Shown piece after piece: positions 51,109 to 63,566 of a stretch of 64,000 nt of DNA (within the stretch, counting starts at the first letter, position 1; every line of letters starts with the position of its first letter). The position numbers were made by a program, and so were the translations under genes. Source of the stretch: Xestospongia bergquistia (lineage: Eukaryota; Porifera; Demospongiae; Haplosclerida; Petrosiidae); NCBI GenBank assembly GCA_963965975.1, contig OZ014411.1, positions 7,239,001 to 7,303,000 of the forward strand, written 5' to 3'. The notes under the pieces were generated by a model that was not told where the DNA came from, did not search any database, and saw nothing but the letters and a program-made list of their open reading frames with translations.

Positions 51109-53137
51109 ATGAAGCTAAGCACTTTCGTGTGTTTTTTGGTCACTCTAACATCATTTGCACTAAGTAGTAACTTCACTGACAAATTAAAGTCAACACAGAC
51201 GGATCCTGCTACTCGAGCTGAGCAGACTTTAGAAGGATTATTTAATTACTATTGGAAGTCTGACCCTTTGGACAAAAAGATCAAATTTTTGTTTGTTTGT
51301 GGTCAAGTTGGTGGTTGGGGCGAGCCACACTCAGAGGGCGAATGTAGCTGTGACAATCGTACAGCCTGTGTCAACTGTTATCGCTGGTTTGATGCTACAA
51401 CATTAGAATCTGTTGCTACATATGGTATTTATATGAACACTAAAAATCATTCTACTGTTCCTGATATAATTTTCAACCACTCTCCTTACAATGGTGAATG
51501 GAATGCTCATGCAATATGTACCTTTATTGATGACTTTTCATGGTATGGAATTGCTTACCTTCGTGTCTATGAGTGGCTGAAGGTAATTATCAAGATAATT
51601 AAGTTAAGGTGATAATTAGTTTGTGTAATTAAATACTTTCATTATTTAGGATCCAAAGTGGTTAAATCGTTCTCTAGCTATTTATGACTGGGTGTGGAAG
51701 TATGGATGGGATGAGCCTTGTGGAGGATTCTGGTGGACAAACTGTGATGACCAAATGTTTAAAGATTCCATTACCATAGTGGAAGTACTTCACTTTGCTT
51801 CAAAATTGTCCTACATGTTTTCTGATGAGTCACGTTATCTTATAGATGCTACTAAGATATGGGATTGGTTCTTTAGCTTTGATGACGGGCATGGACTTAT
51901 GAGTGACAAGTATTTGGTATCAACGGGAGCCATCCCAGAGAAATGTTGTAATTCAACTTCTAATCTGAACATGAGATGTTATAATTCTAAGATATCAGGA
52001 ACTTCATATAATCAAGGTTTATTAATGAGTGCATCAGCTTATTTGTACTTACGAACAGGCAACAAAACTTACCTCATGGTTGGTTTACGAGCACTTGAAG
52101 CTATTCTTGTCAATTATACTACTAGTCAAGGGATTCTTATCGATGAACCTCGTACCTATCAATCATTTGTAGGCTCGTGTTGGGGTGGTGCAGACCCTGG
52201 AGGTGACTGGTACTCCTTTAATGGCATTTTTATGCTCCATCTCGGCTACTTTACAGAAGTGTTAGTTAAAAATAAGAGCTTATCTCCTGAAGTTTTGGAA
52301 AAAATTAAAAATTTAGTCAACAAAACTAGTGACTCTGCTTGGTCTCACTCAGCTGTGTGGCCTCCCTTTGGCTACAGTGATGGCTGTAATATTGGTGTAT
52401 CACCATTGAATGGTAATGTTCATTACCCCAAATTTCATTGGTGGTGGGGTCATGACAATACGCAACAAATGATACCACCTGATCCTAAACACTTTTTCTT
52501 TAGAAAAGGACTACGTTGTCATACTGTTGGTCATGAGACACAATTATGGGAAGGTATGATAGAGAGTGAATTGAAATGTAAACACAAGTGTGATTTGTAT
52601 GCTAACTGCTCCAAGTACCTTTATCAAACTGATCAGTCTAGTGTGTCTGGGCTTGACTGCTGGCTGTGGTCATATAACAGATCTGATCACTCCTGTTCTC
52701 AAATCCAATCGAATTTCAATTTGGGAATAAAAAGACCTATTGGTACAGTAACTTGTGCAGGTAAATGTGGATCAAAAGAGCCACAAAAGCTTGAACATGG
52801 AGTTTGTTACTGTGACTCTGACTGCGCAAAGCATTTAGACTGTTGTCTGGACTATGCCAACTACTGTCGTCCTAATAAACCGATTTCATGCAAAGGATTG
52901 TGTGCTAAGTTTGATCCCCAACCAATTCCAGGAGGAGGGTATTGTTGGTGTTTTGACGGCTGTAATGGATGGTTTACAGACAATAACAGTGATGCTAGTT
53001 GCTGTCAGGATTATCCACAAGAATGCATGAATGTTGTTATGCCAGTTTGTTTAGATGGCAGGACACAAGGATCTGCACTTAATTTATTTTTAACACATTA
53101 CACATTGACCAAAATCAAAAGTGTGAATAATGCATAA
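51109..53137 (+). CDS. Secreted GH76-like glycoside hydrolase with two somatomedin-B-like domains
   Basis: Predicted 653-residue secreted enzyme. Exons 51109-51582 and 51650-53137, phase 0. The ATG gives a clear signal peptide (MKLSTFVCFLVTLTSFALSS). Residues ~35-400 resemble glycoside hydrolase family 76, whose known members are endo-alpha-1,6-mannanases. The Asp-Asp pair expected for catalysis is at about 141-142 in ICTFIDDFSWYGIAYLRVYE, and there are WRFD/GGFWWT- and SYNQGLL-type segments. A Cys-rich link (CKHKCDLYANCSKYLY, possibly PAN/apple-like) follows. Two somatomedin-B-like modules come last, with the spacing CAGKCGS..CYCDSDC..LDCCLDY and CKGLCAKF..CWCFDGC..SCCQDYPQEC. The hydrolase-SMB combination points to an extracellular role such as digesting or recognising microbial mannan (inference). 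Family membership is from motif memory. Confidence 0.82.
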
Positions 53138-53620
53138 TATAGTGATTTGATCTTTATTGTCTTTCAATATATATTATTTATGTAGACAATACAAAGATGT
53201 CTTTGATATAATTATAGGATATATTTAAAACATAAAAGAACTATTGTAACTGATGATATGTTATCTATATATATACATATATATATATATATAGATAGAT
53301 ATATATATATAATTCCAAAACATCTTTGGGCAAGGAATACATTGTCTTGAAACTTTGTAGATTACATTATATAGTGTAGCAGGTGATATTATTTTTAAGG
53401 CTTAAGCAAGGCTGTTCAATACTTACACATTTCACAACTGATCAATTATTATATATAATAATAATACTGTAATGTTGCTAACCACTAAGTTTGCATTGTG
53501 TAGCTAATTAACAATACATAATAAGATGATCACTGTACTTTTGTTCCTGGAAGTTTGTATATTTAAATTACAGTAACCACATTAATTTACAATTATACAG
53601 TCAAGCTACTTACTACTAAA
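53138..53620. other. Intergenic, GH76-like gene to receptor kinase
   Basis: Contains a TATATA-rich tract (53263-53312) and otherwise featureless AT-rich DNA; includes the kinase promoter. Confidence 0.5.
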
Positions 53621-54394
53621 ATGTTATTCTTGAAACTGATATTCAATGTTTTCAATTATTTCAATCTCATTACTCTAACAGTTACTCAAGGGGGAACAGA
53701 AGCTGTATCAACTATTAAAAGTATGACATAGTGTAAATTTGTTTGTGTATTTGTATATGGTATATATACAGTATCTAGAAAATGCCATGGCATGTTTTGT
53801 GATTGCAAGCAGATTCTAATGCTATATGGTTTCTTAAAGGTTTTTCTAAGTTCTGTATAATGTGTAGTATTAGTACTTCAAATGTTCACATGATACATTT
53901 GTCAGATAATTGTAGATACAACATATTATAACATAAACTTAGAGTAATTTGAGAGCATTTTCTGTACCAATATTAACACTGTAGAAAAAGATTGTTTGAC
54001 TTAACCAATCTATGGTCATTTTCATTGTATACTATAATACATGATGAGTTACAGAGACGTTTAAGAAATACCACTCTCTTATCATTACTAATATACTAAC
54101 AATACACGATTTAATTGATGAACTGTAAGATTCTGTGTAATATCTCATTAGACAATAGCCTATATACATAATGTAGTCTATTTCCTTCTTATGTTTGCAC
54201 TGTAGTAACATGGAAGGGTAGGACATGTAATTATGTGCTGCTTTCTCCTAATGCAATAGAGAAATTTGTTCCCTATTTCTGTTTACACCATTTCTAGCAT
54301 TAGTATCTGGCAAACTATACTTCTCAGTATCTCATTTGTTGTATATGCAACAAAAATGACCAATCAATTGGTTAAATAAATTATTCCGTTTTAC

Positions 54395-54452
<58 letters not shown>

Positions 54453-57400
54453 TATAAGCTAAAGTAAAAACTATTAACTCATTTATAACAGTTTTAATCC
54501 ATTATCATAGTTGTGGTTTTTGTATATGATTAACAAGAGAACTATATGATATGATGTCATAGGTAAAGTGAAAACCTTATATCATTTGACATACCTTCCA
54601 TTCACATGATCATAAAGCTTATGGAGTAATTGACATATGCATAAATTAATCACAAGTGTATCACTTATTGTATATATACATGATATATATGTGATTAGTA
54701 TTTACAGGTACTGACATATAAATTTAAAATGTGATAACATGTATATGATTCTATCAACACTATATCATATATATTAGAGCTCACATATGATACAGATGTA
54801 ATTAAAAATCGTATGTAAAGTAAATGTATTAATTAGTGTAGTGTTAGGAGAGAATTCTTTTTCATTGATACATTTCTGATATGATGAAAAGGGTTGGAGT
54901 CGATTACACCAGAATGATTATTTTTACAATTAGGATTACATGGTGATTATGCAAGGTGATTACAATTACTATTGTGGGTAAAAAAGCATGATAATTACAG
55001 AGCCAATTATGATTACAATTATATTTGGCTGCAAATATACAAAGTGTACTCAGTCTAATTACATGCTCTTTCATGTATCATTTCATATACTGCCAAATGC
55101 TAACGCAGGCAACATGTACTTGTTCCATGTACTACCTTGGAAAGGCTGTTGTAATTGATGTAATCATTTTTGATTACAGCAACTACTTTGATTATAATTA
55201 CAATTACTGATTACACTGTTTCTGGAAAGTTGATTATGATTACAATTACAACAAAAAATGTAATTGATTATAATCGATTATGATTACAATTGTAATTGGC
55301 CACAACCCTGATGATGGATATAAGCTTTAAGTATTTTTTACATATTTTTTCCTGAGGCTATTCTGATAGTGTTCTGTAAGTTATATTATGTGTGTCATTA
55401 TCATGTATACACTTGTTAGTGATATTAGACACCATACAGGCATACAGGTTTGTGTTTTTATAGCTATTAGAGTTGGTGATGAGATCAAAGCTGTCAATGA
55501 AAGTGATCCAGTTGATATACATTGTATTGCTTTTGCTAATACAACAACTACAATAACATGGTTTTCAAGTAAAAACTTGTCACAACCACTCGTGAGCAGA
55601 AACGATATTAGAATAAACACTGAGCAATTCGAATTTTTAAATTTTTTTGGAGCTGCTTCTGAAATATCCATCTGCAAAACAGTTAGAGTTCGTGATGAAG
55701 CCAATTACACATGTATTGCCATTAATGTGACTGGAAGTGCCACACAACAGCTAATAGTACAAGGTTGGTAGTGACTGTAATTATACCAAATGCTGTTAAT
55801 AACCTACTTTGTAATAGTTCCTCCAACAGTAACTTTAGTAACAAAGATGCAAGTAACAGCATTGACTGAGAATAATGTGACACTAACAGTGAACATCACA
55901 ATGGCTTCACCTCCAGTTAACCCAGTTAACATTACTTGGGTGTTGACAACATCAAAGCAGTCTCAATCAATTGACTTAGCTGGTGATAAGTACATATTTT
56001 CAATGGACAGACAAACACTTACCATTACTAAAGTTGTCCACAGTGATGAAGGACGTTATACAATTACTGGAAAAAATCCAGCTGGAATGGACTCTGTCTT
56101 CATTGATCTTACTGTTCAAGGTATGTACTTTATTGTTAATAAGTATAATTACTAAATATGTGTCTTCTCTCATTACAGCTGCACCAATGATAACATTACT
56201 GATTCCAGAGAATGACATTATGATAAGAAGCCATTTTACTTTATCATGTATAGCAACAGCTGATCCAGTCTACAAAATAAATTGGCTAAAAGATGGCATT
56301 ATCCTACCACGTTCTACTAAATATCTAGACTCTGAGGTTGTAGAAATATTTGAAAGAGAATTTGAGTGGATAGCAAATTTGACAGTTTATGATGCTGATA
56401 TTTCTGATGATGGCAATTACACTTGCTTTGTCTTTAACATACATGGAAATGACAGCTCTGAGATTGCAATACAAATTATTGGAACAGGTTAGATGAGGAG
56501 GCTCCTTTATTAATTGAGAAATAAATTTCACCTATTGTTAGACATATATAATTGTGATTTAGTGGAATAGAATTTTTAATTTTTGCATAGTATAATAAAA
56601 TTCTAATGCTAAGTGCATGGATAGGTTTTGTGAATTAAACAATGACTAAATGTATACTTTCTTTATAGGGATATCCAACCAGACTTCAAATTCTAACTTA
56701 ACTACACCAATAGTGGCATCTTTTGTGGTATTGGTGTTTCTTGTATTACTGGTCATAGTAGTATTAATCGTTGTTTTAGTAATAAGATCTCGAAGGAAGA
56801 AATCAAGGCTTGAGATATTGAGAGATCTACCAATGCTTGAGTAAGTACAAAGCTTAATATGCCTTTTAAATATTAAAATAATTTCCTTTCTTTTTCTAAA
56901 TTTAGTCTTAATATGTATTTTCAACAGCACCCTGACTTAATTCCAGGTAATATAGTTTGATTACAGGCTTTATTGTCTATTGGACAATGTACACAGGTGA
57001 TTTGGATCCAGATAAATTGATGGAAATTGCTTCTCATTTGATTATATTGAAAAGTCAAATTAAACTCCTAGATTGTATTGGACAAGGTATATTTTTTTCA
57101 TTATTGTTACAAGCTATCACCAAAATTTTATATAGGCGAGTTTGGTATTGTTTATAAGGCTCACTATTATAAAAATGAAGGTTACCCTAGTTCTGTTGCA
57201 GTAAAGACATTGAAAAGTATAAGTATATATTTCAATACTTTGTTTTACTTCTATACTGCTCACAATAGGAGTTATGGGTAGGTATCGCCAAGAAGAAGCC
57301 AATGAACTACTCACAGAAAGCATTGTAATGAAAGAGCTAGATCATCCTAACGTGATGGGGTTGATTGGTGTGTGTTTAGATATAGGCCCATCTCCATATA

Positions 57401-58990
57401 TTGTCCTACCATATATGTCAGGTAATTAGGTAAAGGTTGCTAGGCCAAGGACTTACGTAGTAAAGATGTCTTACATTGTACTGATCTCTTGATCTTCAAA
57501 GATAACATATACTGTACAACCTAAATATTTATCTGAAACTGCATTTATTATATATAGGTGGCAGTTTATTACAGTATTTAAAGGATAATAGAGAATCTCT
57601 TATAGTAACATCTGAAGATAGTGAAGAACAGGTATTAAATGATTATAGTATTGTTTATCAAAGTTTAAATGGGTGTGCCCTATGATCAAAGGTTACAAGT
57701 GTTCAATCACAGCTACTTTCAATGTGTCTACAAATTGCAAAAGGTATGGAATATCTTGCTCAAAAGAACTTAGTTCACAGAGACTTGGCAGCAAGAAACT
57801 GCATGTGAGTTTACATCAGCAAGATCTAGATACTAAAATGTTTAAAATCAGGATTAGTCATGAAGGCATAATAAAGGTCGCTGACTTTGGCTTATCTAAA
57901 AGTCTCTATGAAAATGTGTATGTGAAAGACTTGGACGAAGGAGTTAAACTACCTATTAAATGGATGGCAATTGAAAGTATTCAGGATTGCAAGTTCTCTG
58001 AAAAAACTGATGTGGTATGCAACATGTATAGGTTATTATACAACTATATATGAGGGCTGTACATCACATTAAAAATATTAGATATATATATATATATATA
58101 CTATCATATACAGTGTGCTGTGATGTAAGGCTATAGATCTGATGTTTATTACATAAAACAGACTCTAGATCTATGTGCATTATAATATAATGATCTATAA
58201 AGTGTTTTTAACATATACCATATAATTCCGTTTACACAGTATCTGGTCTGGATATAATGTGATATGTCATTTCATGCCTCAAAGTTTTGTCAGTACTTTG
58301 AGCTTCAATAATAAATATTATTGTGTAATTGATATTGAGTTTTAACTCCATACATTTTAGTGGTCCTTTGGCATTACATGTTGGGAAATATTTAGTGGTG
58401 GAATGATACCCTATGGGGGAGAGTCTGCAGCAGAAGTCAGACAATTGCTAGAGGAAGGAAAAAGAATGGATTCCCCTATGAATGGAGCATGTAATGAAGA
58501 CATGTAAGTTTACATAGTAATATACTTTGAAATGAGGAAATAAGGATATCATGTGAATTGCCAAATCTGATAAATTTCTAAATACTATTATGTTCCCAGA
58601 ATTTACCTTGACAATAATATTATTGTTTTGTTAAGTATGAATGCAAAGGATAAAAACAATAGTAAGATAGTATGTCAAAATAAATCTTAGGTAACAGTTA
58701 TCTAATGACTGACATTAGTAAACATATCATACAAATGATCTCATTATATAAAGTTAAAATAACTCTCATAGTAAGAGTGCTTAAATGACTAAATTTGCTT
58801 ATGTAGTTATCAATCTCTAATGTACTGGTGTTGGAGCAGATCTCCTGACAGTCGACCACATTTCTCTCAATTAGTCAAGACAATAGGAATGATGCTATCA
58901 CAAACAGCTGGATACCTTGACTTGATTGACTTACCTCCTATCAAATTACTAGATGAAGACACAACTGAGCACCGAGAACTTGATGTCTGA
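53621..58990 (+). CDS. Receptor tyrosine kinase with three Ig-like domains
   Basis: Predicted 741-residue type I receptor kinase, 14 exons: 53621-53720, 55464-55763, 55818-56120, 56179-56487, 56669-56840, 56906-56946, 56997-57086, 57136-57216, 57269-57421, 57558-57631, 57692-57804, 57852-58014, 58361-58503, 58807-58990. The sum is an exact multiple of three. Exon 1 ([20 protein letters not shown]) is inferred as the signal peptide because its phase fits; other 5' exons may exist. Exons 2-4 each encode one Ig-like domain (ends [33 protein letters not shown]). The membrane helix is [20 protein letters not shown]. The kinase has [11 protein letters not shown] (split by an intron), [34 protein letters not shown] and [12 protein letters not shown], so it should be active. 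The activation loop reads [10 protein letters not shown]. Subfamily resembles Axl/Met-like or sponge-specific kinases; ligand unknown. Confidence 0.88.
54397..54449. repeat. (TA)n microsatellite in kinase intron 1
   Basis: About 50 bp of alternating TA. Confidence 0.95.
54893..55310. mobile_element. GATTACA-rich repeat element in kinase intron 1
   Basis: Many reiterations of TGATTACAATTA in both orientations between an AGGGTTGGAGTCGATTAC-like left end and a GTAATTGGCCACAACCCT right end, which are loosely inverted copies. Similar GATTACA/TGTAATTA sequence occurs at 4390-4500 and 5880-5960. No target duplication is clear. Probably a decayed miniature inverted-repeat element. Confidence 0.5.
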
Positions 58991-59513
58991 AAGATGCAAA
59001 TATTTTTCAATCTTTTTACTTTTGCAAAAGCAAATATTTCTACATTACTTCTATCTGAATTATATTACAATTAAAGTCACTGTAACAAGATTATTCCAAA
59101 TATATATTTAGTGCTTGAACTTAGCTGTGGCCTTGTACTTCAAAAAGAACAGGAATGCCATATTAAAGAAGTAGCTAAAAAAAGAATGCTTCCATAGGAA
59201 TATTTCCAATGGAATGGTATATGGCAACTTTAATCAACTAATGCATTGAATAAAATAATTTACACATGCAAAAAGTCAGCTATTATAATCATTGTAAACT
59301 ATTCTAATCATTACTCTATATTTTGATTGACTTTGTCTTAATGCAACTTGAGCAAGTACATGCAGCAGTTGGTGGAATGTACATGTTTACACATGTCCTA
59401 CAATATAGAATGTGTTGATCAATCAAATAAAGCACTCATTCAGTTACAAATCCAAAACTCTTCATTGTTATATTTATTGATTTTCATATTTTCCTACAAT
59501 TGTTCCTTCCAAT
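58991..59513. other. 3' flank of the receptor kinase
   Basis: Non-coding; AATAAA-like signals are present but a polyadenylation site cannot be chosen. Confidence 0.4.
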
Positions 59514-59699
59514 TCAATTCTCATGAAAGATACCGTTATGATTGACTTTACTAACAATATACTGCCTTGTTTCTAAAGATAAGTTGATATAATAATAATC
59601 ACGTCTCATAAAGATTTCACCTTCATTTTCAGGGGTAATAAATGCTTCACCATCTCTACTGGACTCTTTTATATCTGTAACCATTGCATGAAGCATCAT
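59514..59699 (-). other. Possible orphan terminal exon, unknown family
   Basis: After an acceptor-like GGTTACAG, a minus-strand frame reads DIKESSRDGEAFITPENEGE then RRDYYYINLSLETRQYIV and HNGIFHEN followed by a stop. The composition is protein-like rather than low complexity, but I find no upstream exon on the minus strand. Could be an exon relic or chance. Confidence 0.25.
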
Positions 59700-59749
59700 A
59701 AAACAACATAAAATATAATATATTCAGTGATGACCTCTTTTTCTACAGT

Positions 59750-60520
59750 AAGATCAGTATTGTTTTAGTTAACTATAACTAAAACTAAAAACCCTTTTAG
59801 TTTAGCTTATTTGACTTTTAGTTAACAAATTATAACTAACTAAACCTCTTTCATCTGACAGTTAATTAACTAACTATAAGTTTTTGAAACCAAGAAAATT
59901 AACCAAAATTAATGCAATAGTGATACAAAACTAACTATATATAACTATTATAGTTATAGTACTGAACTAAAACAACAGATACCTGTACTCAATAAATAAC
60001 TGTCAGAAGTGCACAAAAGATAAAACAAGGTTTGAGATGATAACTTACAAGTAATAAGTTAATTGATAACTCAAGATGGCACTATTCACTATTTTTCACC
60101 TTGGGTGTATAATAGGATAGAAGATGAAGACAAACAGCTGACAATGATAGTGCTATTACTGCTATACAAGAGTATTTTTACTCTATGACAACAACCCGAT
60201 TAGATTTTTGGGTAGAAAATGAAAAATTTTATGCAACTTCAACACATGTGGGTCAGGATATTCTTGTTATACCTGCCTCATCAACACCAGTCCAAGGAAT
60301 TTTTCCAAAGTTGAGTATACATCAAGTGGTAGAAGAACTAATTGGCAGGTACAAACTTAAAGAATGAAATTCCTTTTAAGACAAACAAACAATACCTTTA
60401 GTCTAATAATACATGTATTAAATTTAACTAACTTTCTCAACTATAACTAACTAAAATTATTCCAATGGCACAAAAACTAACCCAAAACAACAATAGTCAC
60501 AACATAAGGCACAATTTATT
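59750..60520. repeat. TAACTATAACTAA-rich flanks around the hAT remnant
   Basis: Repeated TTAGTTAACTATAACTAA-type motifs at 59765-59960 and 60425-60480 bracket the transposase fragment; they may be subterminal repeats of the element. Exact ends not identified. Confidence 0.45.
60132..60367 (+). pseudogene. hAT transposase C-terminal (dimerisation) fragment
   Basis: The forward frame reads DNDSAITAIQEYFYS, LDFWVENEKFYATSTH, ILVIPASSTPVQGIF and ends RYKLKE then a stop. LxFW..N...Y and IPASS.PV are the hallmarks of the hAT dimerisation domain (usually followed by ERxFS). The catalytic part is absent, so this is a dead fragment. Confidence 0.85.
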
Positions 60521-61553
60521 GTCTATATTAATACTTTTAGTTGTGTATATAACTAATTTGTTCCTATCATAGACTGTTTTTAAATCATTACATTTTGTAT
60601 TACAAGAGCTTTTTCTGATAGAAATGAAATGATGCTGCTTCAATTTTAACAATTGATGAAACAAATATTATTAATTGAAATAATGACAGAAATTAATTAT
60701 AAAGCACTGAAGTCTGAAGTTCAAGGACTATGTTCCCAATTCCATGACTTTATAAAACTTCAATATAACACTCCTACAGTCTTTTGTTAGAGTAGAAGGA
60801 GCTATTGTACACTCTTCTTTTGTGGATACAGCAAGATCAATTAGTGAAAAATTCACACAATAACGTATAATGCAAATAACACAATTAGGAACTTAAGAGT
60901 TTTGTTTGTGCTTTTTATACTTATATGTATTATATTGATAGTTTCTTTTTTATAAACTGAAGGTGTACTGTATGCAATATTGAGTCTAGGATACAACAGT
61001 AATATTTTGGAAGTTGTGGTTTACTAAAAATACAACTTGTCCAAGAAATGACTCACTAACAAATCAAATGTCAACAAATCACCTTATATGGTGGTAATAT
61101 GATAAAAAAGTTCTATATGCAACTGCTACTGTCATTGCATTTTCAATAAAACCATTTTATATTGTAGTATTATTTAAATTTACTGGGTTTTATGTTGTCA
61201 ATACAAGTAATTAAGGCACAAGTTTCCTTTGTCTATCTGATGATTAATATACAACTTTGCTAGAATCATGTCTGCAGTACAGAAATTTCAACCATAAACG
61301 TTTATAGTAATCTTACCACAACATGTATGTAATAATAATATTAGAGACTTAAACAAGCAACATTACAATTAAATAAAGATCTTTAAACAAATTCAATTAA
61401 AAAAATTAAATTCAGACTATATTATTAAAAATGTGATGATGAATTAGTATGATTGATTGTCATATTGAAATAAATGATCTATACTATTTATAAAAATAAA
61501 TCTTGCTATATAAATAGTGCACTACTATTAATACTTTGCTTCTATAGTCACTT
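60521..61553. other. Non-coding spacer
   Basis: AT-rich without supported genes; its right end is the 3' UTR region of the flavoprotein gene. Confidence 0.45.
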
Positions 61554-62957
61554 TCACATTGATGTCTTCTCATGATCATAGTAGTCAATTAAACGCTTGG
61601 CCTCACGTAGACCACTTTCATATGCTGCAGTTGTAGTAGAATACCAACTACAATGTGTTGCTTCTCCAGCAAATAATAGCTGAAGTGGTTTGCTACCATT
61701 TACTGGTTTAATCAATTCCTCTCTCTCTCTTTTTCCAGAACCAATTGAATTGTACGAGTAGCTACCTTGGTATAAACTGTCATTCCATTTGGTGGTTCTC
61801 ATACCCATTAAAGTTGGAATTGATTTGTTTAAGAAGTAGGATAGAGCATCTAAAATCACCTTCACTATAGCATCATCTGGTAACTCCTCAATGACTTTAG
61901 CATCTTCACCAACAAACCAAGCACTATAGTTGTACAAAGAGGTAAGAGGTGATGAATGGTATTGAATTAGGTGCAATCCTTTAATCCAAGGACTTGTTTG
62001 AACAAGTAAACTCTTATCGTCACTTGCCTTCCAATAAATTCTCATCTCAGTATACTCTGTGCGAAATAAGGGATTTTGAAACTGGAGAATAACTTTGTTG
62101 ACAAGTCCAAAGCCAACACTTGCAATGGCTTCACATTTTGAGGATGGCAAACATGGCTGAAATAATTCACGAGATGCTTTTAAAACACCCAATGAAACAG
62201 TTATAATAACATGATCAGCTTCATAACAACTACCATCAGAACACTTAACTAGGACAGCACTAGTGTCATGGTCATGATTCCATTTCACAGATACCACTTG
62301 CTTATTCATCTGAAATAAGGCAGAAGGAACAGACTCAGTTAGAGACTCAATGATCTTAGAGTATGCATTATTCCAATATTCAACTTCTTTTATTTCATGA
62401 ACCCATACCCAGTCGTAACAGGATTGGTGGTTGACATCCATTACGTTCTTTGATCCTTCTTGTACACCATCATAAGCTAACATCCCATGTAAAATGGCAT
62501 CAAAATCCTGTGGAATATTTTCCTTCACAAGACTATGTTTAAACTTTGCTATGGCAAACTCACCATAACTATGAGTGGCTTTATCCATCTTTTCTTTATT
62601 TTCAAACATGAAACGTTGAAGTTCACTCTTTAAACGTGAAATGAGTTTGTCTGAAATAACTTCACCATTTGGAAATAAATGTAGACTTTGTAGATCTGGT
62701 CTCTTTGTTCGACTGCTAATTAAGCCTTTGTCTGTAGCATATTGCCACAACAGATTGCCCTCCTGACCATTAAAAAATGCAGCACCGGCGGGAAACGAAG
62801 TTCCATCCGGCAGAATCAAGCTTTTGGCACGACCTCCTAGTTCACTAGAAGCCTCTAGAAGTTGTACAGTAAATCCTTTGTGTTTAACAAGTTCTTTTAA
62901 CGCAGCCAGCCCTGCTAGACCTCCCCCAATGACAAGAACACTTGGCTTTTTGTTCAT
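61554..62957 (-). CDS. Flavin amine oxidase, spermine/polyamine-oxidase-like, single exon
   Basis: FAD-dependent amine oxidase of 467 residues, likely oxidising polyamines such as spermine or N1-acetylated derivatives to an aminoaldehyde and hydrogen peroxide. The N-terminal Rossmann motif is VLVIGGGLAGLAAL, then LLEASSELGGRAKS and FPAGAAFFNG. The middle holds DHVIITVSLGVLKA, and the C-terminal FAD-binding signature is LFAGEATHCSWYSTTTAAYESG. This matches SMOX/PAOX better than monoamine oxidase, which has a covalent-FAD Cys and a C-terminal membrane anchor; neither is seen here. The C-terminus (EKTSM) is not a peroxisomal signal, suggesting a cytosolic enzyme. No introns, unlike almost every other gene in the window, so it may derive from a retrocopy. 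Start is the first ATG, directly followed by the FAD fold. Confidence 0.92.
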   Translation of the reverse strand: MNKKPSVLVIGGGLAGLAALKELVKHKGFTVQLLEASSELGGRAKSLILPDGTSFPAGAAFFNGQEGNLLWQYATDKGLISSRTKRPDLQSLHLFPNGEVISDKLISRLKSELQRFMFENKEKMDKATHSYGEFAIAKFKHSLVKENIPQDFDAILHGMLAYDGVQEGSKNVMDVNHQSCYDWVWVHEIKEVEYWNNAYSKIIESLTESVPSALFQMNKQVVSVKWNHDHDTSAVLVKCSDGSCYEADHVIITVSLGVLKASRELFQPCLPSSKCEAIASVGFGLVNKVILQFQNPLFRTEYTEMRIYWKASDDKSLLVQTSPWIKGLHLIQYHSSPLTSLYNYSAWFVGEDAKVIEELPDDAIVKVILDALSYFLNKSIPTLMGMRTTKWNDSLYQGSYSYNSIGSGKREREELIKPVNGSKPLQLLFAGEATHCSWYSTTTAAYESGLREAKRLIDYYDHEKTSM

Positions 62958-62991
62958 TACTGAATTTGACCCTGGTCTGGTCCTCAGACGA

Positions 62992-63016
62992 CCACGCCCG
63001 ACGGCGAAAGGCGTGG
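62992..63016. promoter_or_regulatory. CCACGCC / GGCGTGG inverted repeat upstream of the flavoprotein gene
   Basis: A perfect 7-bp inverted repeat with an 11-bp loop, 35 bp upstream of the minus-strand ATG. The same GGCGTGG core stands 11 bp before the cytidine deaminase ATG. Likely a core-promoter or factor-binding element (inference). Confidence 0.45.
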
Positions 63017-63059
63017 TAATTAGTAGTCTAGACTGCTACACTAACAGGATGACCAGAGG

Positions 63060-63515
63060 CGGAAGTGACTATAATTAAATGCATAAAAGAGTTGAGTATA
63101 AACATGATTTATTTATTGCAAGCAAACAAGCTAATAAATATGACTCTATGTATTAATTCTATTTGTTCAGAATCAAGAAGTATATGAAGTTACATCTTTT
63201 GCAAATTCTTCAAATACTCGACAACACTATTTACTCTTTATAGATCCTTAATATTTGCTATATTATCTTACTGCTCTTCCCTTTGGGATCCCCACTCTAA
63301 ATCAAGTATCTAAGCTCAACAGAATGTACAGAAATTTCCCCTTAAAATCTATTTCAATTCAAGAATAGGTCTTGTCAGCTATCAATCCACTCTCCTTTTA
63401 AATGAATGTGACTTTTCTTTTAATTTGCAGATTGCATTATTACTATGCTTTGTCTTCTTTATCAATTTGCTAATAGCTTTTCTAATTTCCCAAAATATAT
63501 TCTCTCTTCCCAAAT
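63060..63515. other. Intergenic spacer between divergent genes
   Basis: Non-coding; nothing recognised. Probably holds the two divergent promoters at its ends. Confidence 0.45.
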
Positions 63516-63519
63516 TAAA

Positions 63520-63566
63520 GAAAGGAGCTGTCTACGAGATACTATAGTATCTCTTAGACAGCCCCT

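Noticed and set aside
55388..55463. ATG at 55388 as the start of the receptor kinase
   Set aside because: The frame is open into the first Ig exon, but the sequence includes a good acceptor at 55463 and the upstream peptide is not a signal sequence; the exon at 53621 fits in phase and gives a signal peptide.
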